Assembly (NCBI GenBank): GCA_046484585.1
Contig: JAWOIQ010000061.1
Location: 1-36,856 of the forward strand
From: JAGXFP01 sp046484585
Lineage (GTDB): Bacteria > Desulfobacterota > Desulfobulbia > Desulfobulbales > JAGXFP01
Direction: 5' to 3'
Length of the DNA stretch: 36,856 nt
Shown piece by piece: positions 7,263-15,313 of this stretch (positions are counted from its first letter, which is position 1; every line of letters starts with the position of its first letter). The notes beneath the pieces were generated by a model, which saw only the letters and a program-made list of their open reading frames with translations, searched no databases and was not told the DNA's origin. The translations under genes and the position numbers were made by a program.

Positions 7263-7554
7263 TTTTGCTCTTTGGTCTCTTTTCTGGTTGGCTTCGGATG
7301 GGCGGCATTGAGAACGATAAGATAACTTGAAGGGGAAAGTGCGTCAATCCAATTCGTTCCGATACACTCTCATTGCACCGCCTTGGCCCCTGTGGTAAAA
7401 CTATGATCTTCTACCGAGACATAACCAGATGGGAAAACTGGCAAAAAACCAACCGGTTATCACGACAAAATCCATTGGTTAAGTGTCTCTGGCTTAGAAA
7501 TGTTGCTTATGGACTTTTTGCGACGCCATCAACCTTGAAAACGACTCTCTTTTA
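7263..7554. other. Divergent intergenic region
   Basis: This gap separates the leftward small gene from the rightward helicase operon and should contain both promoters. The only recognisable feature is a GACTTTTTGCGACGCCATCAA repeat end at 7512-7532, a half-site of family R4. A 60-codon open frame from 7373 has no protein-like character. Confidence 0.5.
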
Positions 7555-9759
7555 ATGCAACCATCTCTTTTTCCTTCACAAAAGAAAGATCCCGTCGCCC
7601 GGGAAAGTTTCCGGGCCGGTGATCTGAACGGCGCCCAGCTGGAAGCGGCCACCTCCATGGGGGCGCCGGTCCTGGTCATCGCCGGAGCAGGCACCGGTAA
7701 AACCCGCACCCTGGTTTACCGGATGGCCTACCTGATCGAACAGGGGGTGGCGGCCGATAATATCCTCCTCCTGACCTTTACCCGCAAGGCGGCTCAGGAG
7801 ATGATCGATCGGGCCGCCGGTCTGATCAACGATCCCAGTCAGAAGGTCACCGGCGGCACCTTCCATGCCATGGCCAATGTCCTCTTGCGGCGCTACGGCC
7901 ATCATCTCGGTTATGCCCCTAATTTCACGATTCTCGACCGCTCCGACTCCGAGGGCATCATCAATCTGATTAAATCCTCTCTGGAGCTTGGCGGTTCCGG
8001 CAAGCGCTTTCCATCGAAAAAAGTGATCTGCAATCTTCTCTCCCGTTCCGTGAACAAGTGTACCGACCTCGAAACCGTCATCGCCGAGCAGTATAGCCAT
8101 CTCGATGAATATCGATCGGATCTGGAAAGGATCTTCGATGATTTCCGCAAGTTCAAACTTGAGCACGGCCTGATGGATTATGACGATCTGCTGGTCAATC
8201 TGCGGCGGGTGATGACCGAGTTTCCACAGGTTCGCGAGGAAGTCGCCGAACGTTTCAAACATGTCCTGGTTGATGAGTATCAGGATACCAACCTGATCCA
8301 GGCCGATATTGTCAGACTGGTGGCGGCGGGCCATCACAACGTCATGGTCGTCGGTGACGATTCCCAGTCAATCTACAGTTTTCGGGGCGCCGATTTTCGC
8401 AATATCATGGACTTCCCCAAGGTTTTTCCGGGAACCAGGATAGTGCGGCTCGAAGAGAATTATCGGAGCAGCCAGGCGATTTTATCGCTGACCAATGCCA
8501 TTATCGACAAGGCCGAGGAGAAGTATACCAAAAAACTTTTCAGTAATATCGAAGGCGGCGCCAAGCCTCGGCTCAATGGCACCCACGACGAATCGGCCCA
8601 GGCCCGCGTGGTGGCCGAGCGGATCGTCGAGTTGCGGGACCGGGATGTCCCTGCCGATGAGATTGCCGTGCTGTTCCGTTCCGGTTTCCATTCCTATAAG
8701 CTGGAGTTGGAGCTGACCAACCGGCAGGTTCAGTTTGAAAAGAGGGGAGGGCAGAAGTTGACCGAGTCGGCCCATACCAAGGACGTGCTCGCATACCTGC
8801 GGGTGACCAGCAATCCCGGCGATCGTCTCTCCTGGAACCGGGTCCTGCTGCTGCTCGACAAGGTCGGGCCCAAGACGGCGCGCAATGTCCTGGACCGGAT
8901 CCGGGCCACAGAGGATCCCCTGGTCGCGGTCCGCGATTTCCCGGCCGGCAAAAGCTGGCGGGGGGGGCTTGATAAACTGCTTGATCTGCTCACAAAGTTG
9001 CGGGCTCCCGGTCTTGAGCCGGTAGTGATTTTCGACATGGTGATGGAGTACTACCGGGAAATTTTCGAGCGGATCTATCATGATGACTATCCGACCAGAA
9101 GCCGCGATCTCGACCAGTTGCGCCAGCTGATCTCCGGTTACGGCGACCTGCAGTCCCTGATCGACGATACCACCCTTGATCCACCCGAAGCGACCGATGA
9201 TTCGTTGGGCGGTCGTCTGGACAACCCGCCGGCGCAGGTGATCCTCTCCACTATCCATTCCGCCAAGGGACTGGAATGGGACCATGTTTTCGTGATCAAC
9301 CTGGCCGCCGGCCGTTTTCCGTCCTGCCAGCCGTTTATGAAGGCGGAATGGGAGGAGGAACGGCGGATGTTTTATGTCGCCGCCACCCGGGCCCGTAAGA
9401 TGCTCTACCTCTCTTATCCCCGGGAGGTGATGTCCTTCGATCGGCAGAGCCAGGCCGGCGGCATGTCGCCTTTTCTGGCCGAGCTTTCTCCGGCCCTGCT
9501 GGACAGCGGCGCAAGCGGTGGGGTTGCGGATATCGGTCGAAACAGGCCGTCCCCGGCCAGCCGGCAGGGCGGGGGCAAGGGTGGCGAGAAAAGAGCGGAT
9601 ATCAATCTGCTGGTTGAAGGGGTCGCGGTCAGGCATCCTTTTTTCGGTGAGGGCAAGGTCGAGAAAAAGAGCGGTAAACGGTCCGTCGAGGTGTTTTTCT
9701 CCCGGCATGGCCGCAAGATCCTCCATCTCGATTATGCCAAACTGGAGATTGTCGGTTGA
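7555..9759 (+). CDS. UvrD/PcrA/Rep-type ATP-dependent DNA helicase
   Basis: A 734-residue superfamily 1A helicase. The Walker A motif is AGAGTGKTR (43-51) and the Walker B is DEYQDTN (240-246). GDDSQSIYSFRGA and RLEENYRSSQ follow, then the C-terminal STIHSAKGLEWDHVFVINLAAGRFP and EEERRMFYVAATRARKMLYLSYP motifs. The last 50 residues (GVAVRHPFFGEGKVEKKSG...LDYAKLEIVG) form the small tail domain seen in PcrA/UvrD. It would unwind DNA 3' to 5' in repair or replication restart. The start ATG at 7555 lacks a clear ribosome site. The stop overlaps the folC start (TGATG), so the two are co-transcribed. Confidence 0.95.
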   Translation: MQPSLFPSQKKDPVARESFRAGDLNGAQLEAATSMGAPVLVIAGAGTGKTRTLVYRMAYLIEQGVAADNILLLTFTRKAAQEMIDRAAGLINDPSQKVTGGTFHAMANVLLRRYGHHLGYAPNFTILDRSDSEGIINLIKSSLELGGSGKRFPSKKVICNLLSRSVNKCTDLETVIAEQYSHLDEYRSDLERIFDDFRKFKLEHGLMDYDDLLVNLRRVMTEFPQVREEVAERFKHVLVDEYQDTNLIQADIVRLVAAGHHNVMVVGDDSQSIYSFRGADFRNIMDFPKVFPGTRIVRLEENYRSSQAILSLTNAIIDKAEEKYTKKLFSNIEGGAKPRLNGTHDESAQARVVAERIVELRDRDVPADEIAVLFRSGFHSYKLELELTNRQVQFEKRGGQKLTESAHTKDVLAYLRVTSNPGDRLSWNRVLLLLDKVGPKTARNVLDRIRATEDPLVAVRDFPAGKSWRGGLDKLLDLLTKLRAPGLEPVVIFDMVMEYYREIFERIYHDDYPTRSRDLDQLRQLISGYGDLQSLIDDTTLDPPEATDDSLGGRLDNPPAQVILSTIHSAKGLEWDHVFVINLAAGRFPSCQPFMKAEWEEERRMFYVAATRARKMLYLSYPREVMSFDRQSQAGGMSPFLAELSPALLDSGASGGVADIGRNRPSPASRQGGGKGGEKRADINLLVEGVAVRHPFFGEGKVEKKSGKRSVEVFFSRHGRKILHLDYAKLEIVG

Positions 9760-11096
9760 TGGATTACCGGCAGGCCTGGTCATATCTCGATGATCTGCAG
9801 TTTTTCAAGATCAAGCTGGGGCTCGATTCGATGCGCGCTTTTCTGGAGAGCGTCGGGCAGCCCCAGGAAAAATTAAAGTTCATCCATGTGGCGGGCACCA
9901 ACGGCAAGGGTTCGGTGGCGGCCCATCTGCTCGCGATTCTGGCCGAGGCCGGCTACAAAGTCGGTCTCTATACCTCGCCGCATCTTTCGTCGGTCCGGGA
10001 AAGGTTTAAAATCAACGAGACCTATATTTCCGAACAGGAATTTGCCGGCCATGCCACCGCGATCAGGGATTGCCTGGCCGGGCGGCAGATCACCTATTTC
10101 GAATTCACCACCGCCCTGGCCCTGCTCTGGTTTGCCGAGCGCCAGGTTGATCTGGTTATCCTGGAAGTGGGGCTGGGCGGCCGTCTCGACGCCACCAATG
10201 TCGTTACTCCCCTGATCGGCATCATCACCAATGTCTCCATGGACCATGAAGCGCACCTGGGCAATACCCTGGCCGAAGTGGCCCGCGAGAAGGCGGGGAT
10301 TATCAAACCGGGCGTCCCGGTAGTCTCCGGGGTGGGGCCGGATGAAAGTCTCGAGGTGGTGGAGAAGACCTGCCGTGAACGGAACGCGCCCCTCTATCTG
10401 GCTGGCCGCGATTTTAATCATGAGCCTGAAACCGGCGCCCTCTGGGGATATGGAGGTGTCGGCGCCAAAGGCTCTCTGACCGGCCTTCGGAGCGCTCTGG
10501 CGGGCGGCTATCAGCTGGCTAACGGCGCTATTGCCCTCGCCGCTCTGGAGATCCTTGCCGAAAAAGGCTTTCCGGTAACCGAACAGACAATCCGGACCGC
10601 CTTGCCCAAGGTCAGCTGGCCCGGTCGTCTGGAGCGTTTCTGCCTGAGTGAACCGGACCTGGGAAAAATTGACTGTCCCCGGGCAGATTTGGGCGGCTCC
10701 GGCTACCGGCGCTACCTGCTGGACGGCGCCCACAATCCTGCCGGCGTCGAATCTCTGGCCGGCTACCTGCGCGGACGGGACGATTTCGATAAACTTGTCA
10801 TGGTCTGGGCCACTATGGCCGACAAGGACTATTGTTCTTCCCTGGCAAAGGTTGCCCCCTTGTGCGATATCCTGATCTTTACCAGACCGGAAGAGGAACG
10901 CTCCGCGCCTCCAGAGGTTCTGGCCGCCGCTTTACCTGCTAAATATCGAGGGAAAGCCGTCTGCGTCGATGGGGTCGGGAATGCCCTGGACCAGGCCCGG
11001 CAAATCACCGGCCGCGACGATTTGATCTGTGTGGCCGGTTCTCTTTATCTGGTCGGCGCGGTCCGTCGGATCCTCTTGGGAGAACTGATCGGATGA
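9759..11096 (+). CDS. folC: Bifunctional folylpolyglutamate synthase / dihydrofolate synthase
   Basis: A 445-residue Mur-ligase-family protein. Visible motifs are the P-loop HVAGTNGKGSVAA (43-55), KVGLYTSPHLSSVRERFKIN, VILEVGLGGRLDATNVV, GIITNVSMDHEAHLGNT and LLDGAHNPAGVESL. It adds glutamate to dihydropteroate and to folates. The ATG at 9759 shares its A with the stop of the helicase gene. A TTG one codon earlier is also possible, but the MDYRQAWSYLDDL start fits the family. The stop overlaps the HNH gene by four bases, giving a three-gene operon. Confidence 0.96.
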   Translation: MDYRQAWSYLDDLQFFKIKLGLDSMRAFLESVGQPQEKLKFIHVAGTNGKGSVAAHLLAILAEAGYKVGLYTSPHLSSVRERFKINETYISEQEFAGHATAIRDCLAGRQITYFEFTTALALLWFAERQVDLVILEVGLGGRLDATNVVTPLIGIITNVSMDHEAHLGNTLAEVAREKAGIIKPGVPVVSGVGPDESLEVVEKTCRERNAPLYLAGRDFNHEPETGALWGYGGVGAKGSLTGLRSALAGGYQLANGAIALAALEILAEKGFPVTEQTIRTALPKVSWPGRLERFCLSEPDLGKIDCPRADLGGSGYRRYLLDGAHNPAGVESLAGYLRGRDDFDKLVMVWATMADKDYCSSLAKVAPLCDILIFTRPEEERSAPPEVLAAALPAKYRGKAVCVDGVGNALDQARQITGRDDLICVAGSLYLVGAVRRILLGELIG

Positions 11097-11392
11097 GTTG
11101 GGACGAAGGAATATCTTTTGCCGGCATCGATGATGACGCTCTTCGTCGTGAGAAGGCCAAGGCACGGGAGCTGCGCAAGAGCCGCTGGTGGCGGAACAAG
11201 ATCGGCGAGGGGCGCTGCTACTACTGCGGCAGACAGACTCCGCCGGCTAAATTGACCATGGACCATGTGGTACCCTTGACCAGGGGAGGCGCCAGCACCA
11301 AAAACAATCTGGTTCCCTCCTGCAAGGAGTGCAATACCAGAAAGAAAACCATGCTTCCCCAGGAATGGCAGGATTATATCCTGAATCCGTGA
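11093..11392 (+). CDS. Small HNH endonuclease
   Basis: A 99-residue protein that is essentially one HNH nuclease domain. It has a zinc knuckle C42-x2-C45 (CYYCG), the catalytic core MDHVVPLTRGGASTKNNLVPSC (H58, N71/N72) and a second knuckle C77-x2-C80 (CKECN). The start ATG overlaps the folC stop in ATGA, so translation is coupled. Such short HNH proteins are common in bacterial operons and their substrate is usually unknown. Membership in this operon with a UvrD-like helicase suggests a DNA-processing role, but that is inference. Confidence 0.9.
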   Translation: MSWDEGISFAGIDDDALRREKAKARELRKSRWWRNKIGEGRCYYCGRQTPPAKLTMDHVVPLTRGGASTKNNLVPSCKECNTRKKTMLPQEWQDYILNP

Positions 11393-11600
11393 CGGCTTAG
11401 TGCATTGATTCACGATATATGATTGTTTTTTACGTTAAATATAGACAGTGATCCGTGATGGCTGGAATACACCCGCCGCCCTTGCGGGGCGCCCGATAAC
11501 GGATTTAGGTATATGGCAGATTGTCGGGGATAACGGGAGCGGGGCAAAAGATAGTTGATCGGGGGATCTTGGGCGGGAGGTTCGGCGGGGGGCGGGGCTG
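11393..11600. repeat. Intergenic region with R2 repeat fragments
   Basis: The HNH gene's last codons contain CCTGAATCCGTGACGG, which is the R2 end. A second R2 piece (ATCCGTGATGG...CGCCCTTGCGGGGCGCCCGATAACGG) lies at 11451-11506. The middle of the R2 element is missing or replaced by an AT-rich stretch. A convergent terminator would be expected here between the two gene ends, but I see no clear hairpin with a T run. Confidence 0.55.
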
Positions 11601-12017
11601 CTATTGATCGGAATGAGCGGATACGCAGTCGGGGCAGAGACCGCTGTAAGAGATGTGGTGGCTGTCTATCTGGTAGCCGCTGATTTTTTCCGCCTCTTTT
11701 TCCAGCTCGGGTTTTAATTCGATAGGCGCATCGTCAACCCGGCCGCACCGGCTGCAATTGATGTGGTAATGGGGTTCGGGATTGCCGTCGAATCTTTTAT
11801 GGGGCTCACCAAAGTCAAGTTTCTGAATGGTCCGGCAGCTGCTCAGCAGGTCAAGATTACGGTACACCGTGCCGAGACTGACGTTAGGCAGTTTTTTTCT
11901 GACTATGTCGTAGACATCGCTGGCGGTCGGGTGGAAGTAAATCTTGGACAACTCTTCCAGAATGACCCTGCGCTGATTGGTCATTCGTAATATTTTTTTA
12001 GTTCTTTTTTCTTTCAT
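11601..12017 (-). CDS. Fur-family transcriptional regulator (PerR-like)
   Basis: A 138-residue Fur-superfamily repressor. It has a winged helix with the recognition segment SLGTVYRNLDLL (47-58). The metal-binding region follows (EPHYHINCSRCGRVDD), and two CXXC pairs, C88-C91 and C128-C131, are the structural zinc site. Short length and the paired CXXC are typical of PerR/Fur-like sensors, so peroxide or iron response is likely, but the metal specificity cannot be read from the sequence. The C-terminus has HISYSGLCPDC. The gene is monocistronic and points away from the phosphofructokinase region. Confidence 0.9.
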   Translation of the reverse strand: MKEKRTKKILRMTNQRRVILEELSKIYFHPTASDVYDIVRKKLPNVSLGTVYRNLDLLSSCRTIQKLDFGEPHKRFDGNPEPHYHINCSRCGRVDDAPIELKPELEKEAEKISGYQIDSHHISYSGLCPDCVSAHSDQ

Positions 12018-12505
12018 TTCACGGCTCTTATCGGTTGAGAAAAGGTCATACCCTCATACCATACAACTTGCCTTTAATCAAAGGTAACCGTTCAGCAGCA
12101 CCGCATCTTCGGATGATCGGCCCGGCTTACGTACACGAGGTACGCGGCGCCGGTCCGCTTGTCCAAATCTGCACCACTGCTGAACGTTTACAGTCCGGCG
12201 GTTTTGGATAGTTTGGCGACCGCCCCGGTGAACGATTACAATCAATGAATGTCGATTAAGCCGAGCTTAGTTGTTTTTTCCGGAAAATTCATCAAAAAAA
12301 TCATATTGGTTGCTATAAATAATGACAAACTCGCAAAAAGTCAGGGGATGGCGACGCCATCGGTAGGGTAATTCGCCGGATCTGCGTCCCGGGAGCGTTT
12401 GTTTGTAACCAATCACGGGATAAGGCGCGCCAAGGCTTCGGACCATCTCCCATCCAGTAAGCGGTAACACAGCAGATTCGGTGCCCTGTGATCGCTTACG
12501 TTTGT
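12018..12505. repeat. 488-base intergenic region with inverted repeats and an R1 arm
   Basis: Three elements fill this gap. CGTTCAGCAG (12089-12098) pairs with CTGCTGAACG (12187-12196) around a GC-rich interior. A fragment with CTCGCAAAAAGTC and GGCGACGCCATC (12328-12355) resembles the R4 ends. An R1-like arm in inverted orientation occupies 12404-12500 and includes a hairpin between GTAAGCGGTAACAC and GTGATCGCTTAC. No coding region was found. The R1 arm ends just at the end of the phosphofructokinase gene and may provide a terminator-like fold. Confidence 0.7.
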
Positions 12506-13603
12506 TCAGTAATCCCCCAGGCAGATGCCTATCTCTCTGGCGGTCATTACCTTGTCGCTGTTGAGCGGCACCTTTTTCCTCTCCCTGATGGCGTCGGCCA
12601 GGGGCACGGCTTCCATTTCGCCGTTGACCAGGGATACCATCTGGTCGAATTGGCTATTCTCCGCCATCCTCACGGCCGCCGCGCCAAAGCGCAGGGCGAG
12701 GAGGCGGTCGAAGGTAGTCGGAGAGCCGCCGCGTTGGAGGTGGCCGAGGACCAATGATCGGGTATCCTTGCCGGAGCTTTCCCTTACCTTCCCCGCCACC
12801 CACTCACCAATGCCGCCAAGCAGGAGTTCCTGGCGGCCGATTTCGCTTTGTTCCGTCTTTTTGTGGATTTTCCCCGACTCCTCGGCACTGGCCCCTTCGG
12901 CTACCACAATGATGGTATAAAGTTTGCCGTCAAGTTCGTTGTCGGCGATTTTGCGGCAGATAGTTTTGATATTAAAGGGAATTTCGGGGATCAGGATGAC
13001 ATCCGCCCCGCCGGAGATCCCGGAACTGAGGGCTATCCAGCCCGAGTCCCGTCCCATCACTTCAACGACCATGACCCGGTCATGGGATTTCGCGGTCGAG
13101 TGGAGCTTGTCTATTGCCTCGGTGGCGGTCGAGACGGCGGTATCAAAACCGAAGGTCATCTGGGTTGCTTCCAGGTCATTGTCGATGGTCTTGGGCACGC
13201 CGATTACCGGCATCCCTTTCTCAACCGCGAACCGGTGGGCTATCTCAAGACTTCCGTCCCCGCCGACCGCTATATGGCACCAAAAGCCCATTCTGGTAAA
13301 ATTGGTCATGATCCGTTCGGAAATATCTCTTAACCGGATTTCGCCGGCCTCGTTTTCCACCGGCATCGCAAATGGATTGCCTTTGTTGGTTGAGCCAAGG
13401 ATGGTGCCGCCCGTGGAGGTTATATCCCTAACCTGATCGGCGGTGAGCCTGATCAGTTCGTCAGGCTCAAGGAGTCCCCGGTATCCGCTTCTGCTTCCGT
13501 AGACTTCCCAGCCCCGGGCCAGAGAGGATTTCACCACTGAATATATTACAGCGTTCAGTCCGGGTGCGTCTCCGCCGCCGGTTGAGATCACGATTCTGTT
13601 CAT
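12506..13603 (-). CDS. pfkA: 6-phosphofructokinase
   Basis: A 365-residue phosphofructokinase making fructose-1,6-bisphosphate. It has the nucleotide-binding N-terminus RIVISTGGGDAPGLNAVI, then GSTNKGNPF, VGGDGSLEIA, PKTIDNDL, GFDTAVSTATEAID and EVMGRDSGWIALSSG. GGDGS is the ATP-type residue pattern, while PKTIDND has Lys where E. coli PfkA has Gly. I chose the ATG at 13603 because MNRIVISTGGGDAPG is the family start. A TTG extends the frame by 15 codons with a non-conserved sequence. It is divergent from the selenoprotein gene. Confidence 0.93.
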   Translation of the reverse strand: MNRIVISTGGGDAPGLNAVIYSVVKSSLARGWEVYGSRSGYRGLLEPDELIRLTADQVRDITSTGGTILGSTNKGNPFAMPVENEAGEIRLRDISERIMTNFTRMGFWCHIAVGGDGSLEIAHRFAVEKGMPVIGVPKTIDNDLEATQMTFGFDTAVSTATEAIDKLHSTAKSHDRVMVVEVMGRDSGWIALSSGISGGADVILIPEIPFNIKTICRKIADNELDGKLYTIIVVAEGASAEESGKIHKKTEQSEIGRQELLLGGIGEWVAGKVRESSGKDTRSLVLGHLQRGGSPTTFDRLLALRFGAAAVRMAENSQFDQMVSLVNGEMEAVPLADAIRERKKVPLNSDKVMTAREIGICLGDY

Positions 13604-13734
13604 GTTGGATTTCCAGTGTTTATTGGTAAGGAATTTTTTGGGCCTCAATGAATGATTTTATCAGAAAACCGGGGTGACGATCAGCAAAAAAGTATTATCT
13701 GTAAATTATTTATATAATTTCTTGAGACACATCA

Positions 13735-13764
13735 TTGACAGTTTCCCTAAGGGATATATATAGT
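13735..13764 (+). promoter_or_regulatory. Sigma70-type promoter of the selenoprotein gene
   Basis: TTGACA at 13735-13740 and TATAGT at 13759-13764 are separated by 18 bases, with CCCTAAGGG between them. It lies about 125 bases upstream of the start codon, leaving a long AT-rich leader. No IscR or Fur site was recognised with confidence. Confidence 0.6.
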
Positions 13765-13889
13765 ATAGGTATATTGGTTTTATTTCCTGACTTTTTGTAA
13801 AGCATGGTCGGGAAAGTTATTATGCTTATTTTTGCCTTGGGCATTAAAATTTTGTTTTTATACTATTAATACAGTTGGAGGGTTTGAAA

Positions 13890-14225
13890 ATGTTGGAAGT
13901 TACCGATTTGGCAGTATCCAATCTGAAGGATTACATGGCGCAGAACAGTGTCGATTCCGCTTTACGGGTCGCCTTGATGCAGGGCGGCTGAGCTGGTCCC
14001 TCTTTGGGATTGGCTCTGGATGAGCCAAAAGATAACGACACGAAAATGGAACAGGATGGACTCACCTTTCTGGTGGATAATGACTTGATGAAGGATTGCG
14101 GAGATATCAAGGTTGATTTTGTCGAGAGCGGCATGAGATCCGGATTCTCGATATCATCCACTATCCCGGTCAGTGGCGCCGGTGGCAGTTGCAGCAGCGG
14201 CAGCTGCGGGTCCGGATGCGGCTGA
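13890..14225 (+). CDS. HesB/IscA-like selenoprotein with in-frame UGA (Sec34)
   Basis: Read through one TGA at 13989-13991, this frame gives 111 residues of an A-type Fe-S scaffold-like protein. MLEVTDLAVSNLKDYMA leads to ALRVALMQGGUAGPSLGLALDEP, where U34 sits exactly where IscA/HesB proteins have their first essential Cys (GCSGxxYxLxxxEP). The C-terminus has C101, C106 and C110 in a Ser/Gly-rich tail, and C70 lies in the middle. The homology continues directly through the TGA, which argues for selenocysteine and against a frameshifted pseudogene. The ATG at 13890 has GGAGGG nine bases upstream. HesB-like selenoproteins are known in deltaproteobacteria. Conventional gene callers would report only the part after the TGA or miss the gene. 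Confidence 0.88.
14010..14028 (+). promoter_or_regulatory. Putative bacterial SECIS hairpin
   Basis: Directly downstream of the UGA codon, TTGGCTC (14010-14016) pairs perfectly with GAGCCAA (14022-14028) around the five-base loop TGGAT. The loop is about 26 bases after the UGA, inside the usual range for SelB-dependent bacterial SECIS elements, and contains the GG typical of such loops. The hairpin is inside the coding region, as in other bacterial selenoprotein mRNAs. Confidence 0.72.
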
Positions 14226-14259
14226 TTCAGCAACTGGATATTTATTAGAAAAACCACGG

Positions 14260-14296
14260 CCTCCCGTCTTTTGCGAAAAGACGGGAGGTTTTTTTT
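14260..14296 (+). terminator. Strong Rho-independent terminator
   Basis: CCTCCCGTCTTTT (14260-14272) and AAAAGACGGGAGG (14276-14288) form a perfect 13-base-pair stem with a GCG loop followed by eight T. It ends the selenoprotein transcript. Confidence 0.95.
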
Positions 14297-14300
14297 GTAA

Positions 14301-14375
14301 GCATCTCCACCACCCTGTAATCGCTAGCCGGCTGGGAGATTGGCCAATCCTGGGCGGCTTATCCCGTGATCGGTT
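14301..14375 (+). repeat. R1 arm copy
   Basis: The segment GCATCTCC...CACCCTGTAATCGC...GCTGGGAGATTGG...CTGGGCGGCTTATCCCGTGA is nearly identical to 153-237. This confirms R1 as a dispersed repeat. It sits directly after the selenoprotein terminator. Confidence 0.85.
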
Positions 14376-14463
14376 CAGATAAACGTGGCCCGGTGTTTGC
14401 TGCCACCGGCCGGATTCCGGAAGGAGTGCCCTGAAAACTTTTCTGCCGGCGGTGGCCTCAATT

Positions 14464-14617
14464 TTGATGGCGTCGCAAAAAGTCTCGGGATGGCTAAACA
14501 AAAATCGTCAGATCCAAGGCGCGCGAATTTCGAGGAATGAAGCGTACTTCAGTACGCTGCAATGACGAGACAATTTGCAGCAACGCGGGAGCTGGCGACT
14601 TTTTGCGACGCCATCAA
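14464..14617. repeat. MITE-like inverted-repeat element R4
   Basis: A 154-base element whose ends, TTGATGGCGTCGCAAAAAGTC and GACTTTTTGCGACGCCATCAA, are a perfect 21-base inverted repeat. Its interior carries GCGTACTTCAGTACGC and other palindromes but no reading frame. Half-copies of the end sequence occur at 7512-7532, 12328-12355, 17805-17830, 15250-15275, 19176-19369 and 20224-20297. Confidence 0.9.
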
Positions 14618-14642
14618 TTCTGAATTCCAGGGAGATCAATAG

Positions 14643-15239
14643 ATGACGAAGCGGCTTGATGACGCCCAGGGTCGAATCCTGATTGAAACTGCCAGAAAAG
14701 CCATAATGGAAGAGTTGCACCTTCCCGTCCCGACCGAAGAGCCGCAAGTGGCAAAGGAAGTTTTGCGGGACCCGGTATTCCGGGAGAAACTGGGAGTATT
14801 TGTCACCTTGCATCTTGAGAGGCAGCTGCGCGGCTGTATCGGCAGCCTGGTCGGGATGCAGCCCCTGATCGACGGAGTGAGGGAAAACGCGGTCAACGCC
14901 GCCTTCAACGATTACCGTTTCAGTCGGGTAACGCCAGAGGAATTGGCCCGGATCGATATCGAGGTCAGCGTTCTTTCAGAGCCGCAACCCATGCACTATG
15001 ATGATGGTAATGATCTTGTCGGCCGCTTGCGTCCGGGCGTCGATGGCGTCATCATTCGACTGGGGGAGGCGACGGCCACCTTTTTACCCCAGGTATGGGA
15101 ACAGCTCCCCGATCCTGCCGAATTTCTCTCCCACCTGTGTCTGAAAGCCGGTCTGCCGGTCGACGAATGGCGCCGGGGCAAGCTTGCGGTCGGAACTTAT
15201 CAGGTTCAGTCCTTCGCCGAGCAGGGTCATGGGGTTTGA
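14643..15239 (+). CDS. AMMECR1-domain protein (AmmeMemoRadiSam system protein A type)
   Basis: A 198-residue protein with the AMMECR1 fold. The signature LRGCIGSL is at about residues 60-67, preceded by GVFVTLHLERQ, and followed by NAVNAAFNDYRFSRVTPEEL, IDIEVSVLSEPQPM, GRLRPGVDGVIIRLGEATATFLPQVW. In many bacteria it is encoded with a Memo-family protein and a radical-SAM protein, hence the name AmmeMemoRadiSam. Neither partner is next to it. The biochemical role is not established. The ATG at 14643 is preceded by GGGAG with suitable spacing. Confidence 0.88.
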   Translation: MTKRLDDAQGRILIETARKAIMEELHLPVPTEEPQVAKEVLRDPVFREKLGVFVTLHLERQLRGCIGSLVGMQPLIDGVRENAVNAAFNDYRFSRVTPEELARIDIEVSVLSEPQPMHYDDGNDLVGRLRPGVDGVIIRLGEATATFLPQVWEQLPDPAEFLSHLCLKAGLPVDEWRRGKLAVGTYQVQSFAEQGHGV

Positions 15240-15313
15240 CACAAACCCGCAAAAAGTCAGGGGTGGCTAAGCAAAAAGTTCAATAAACATCGGATTAAAC
15301 TTGATAAGTTAAA

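Noticed and set aside
7373..7555. 60-codon open frame before the helicase gene
   Set aside because: No ribosome site, no protein-like composition, and it overlaps a repeat end.
13989..13991. TGA as an ordinary nonsense mutation making a pseudogene
   Set aside because: The UGA is at the exact essential Cys position, followed by a perfect SECIS-like hairpin and an intact frame, so selenocysteine is the better explanation.
13832..14023. Open frame overlapping the start of the selenoprotein
   Set aside because: It is a different frame from the homologous protein and lacks a ribosome site.
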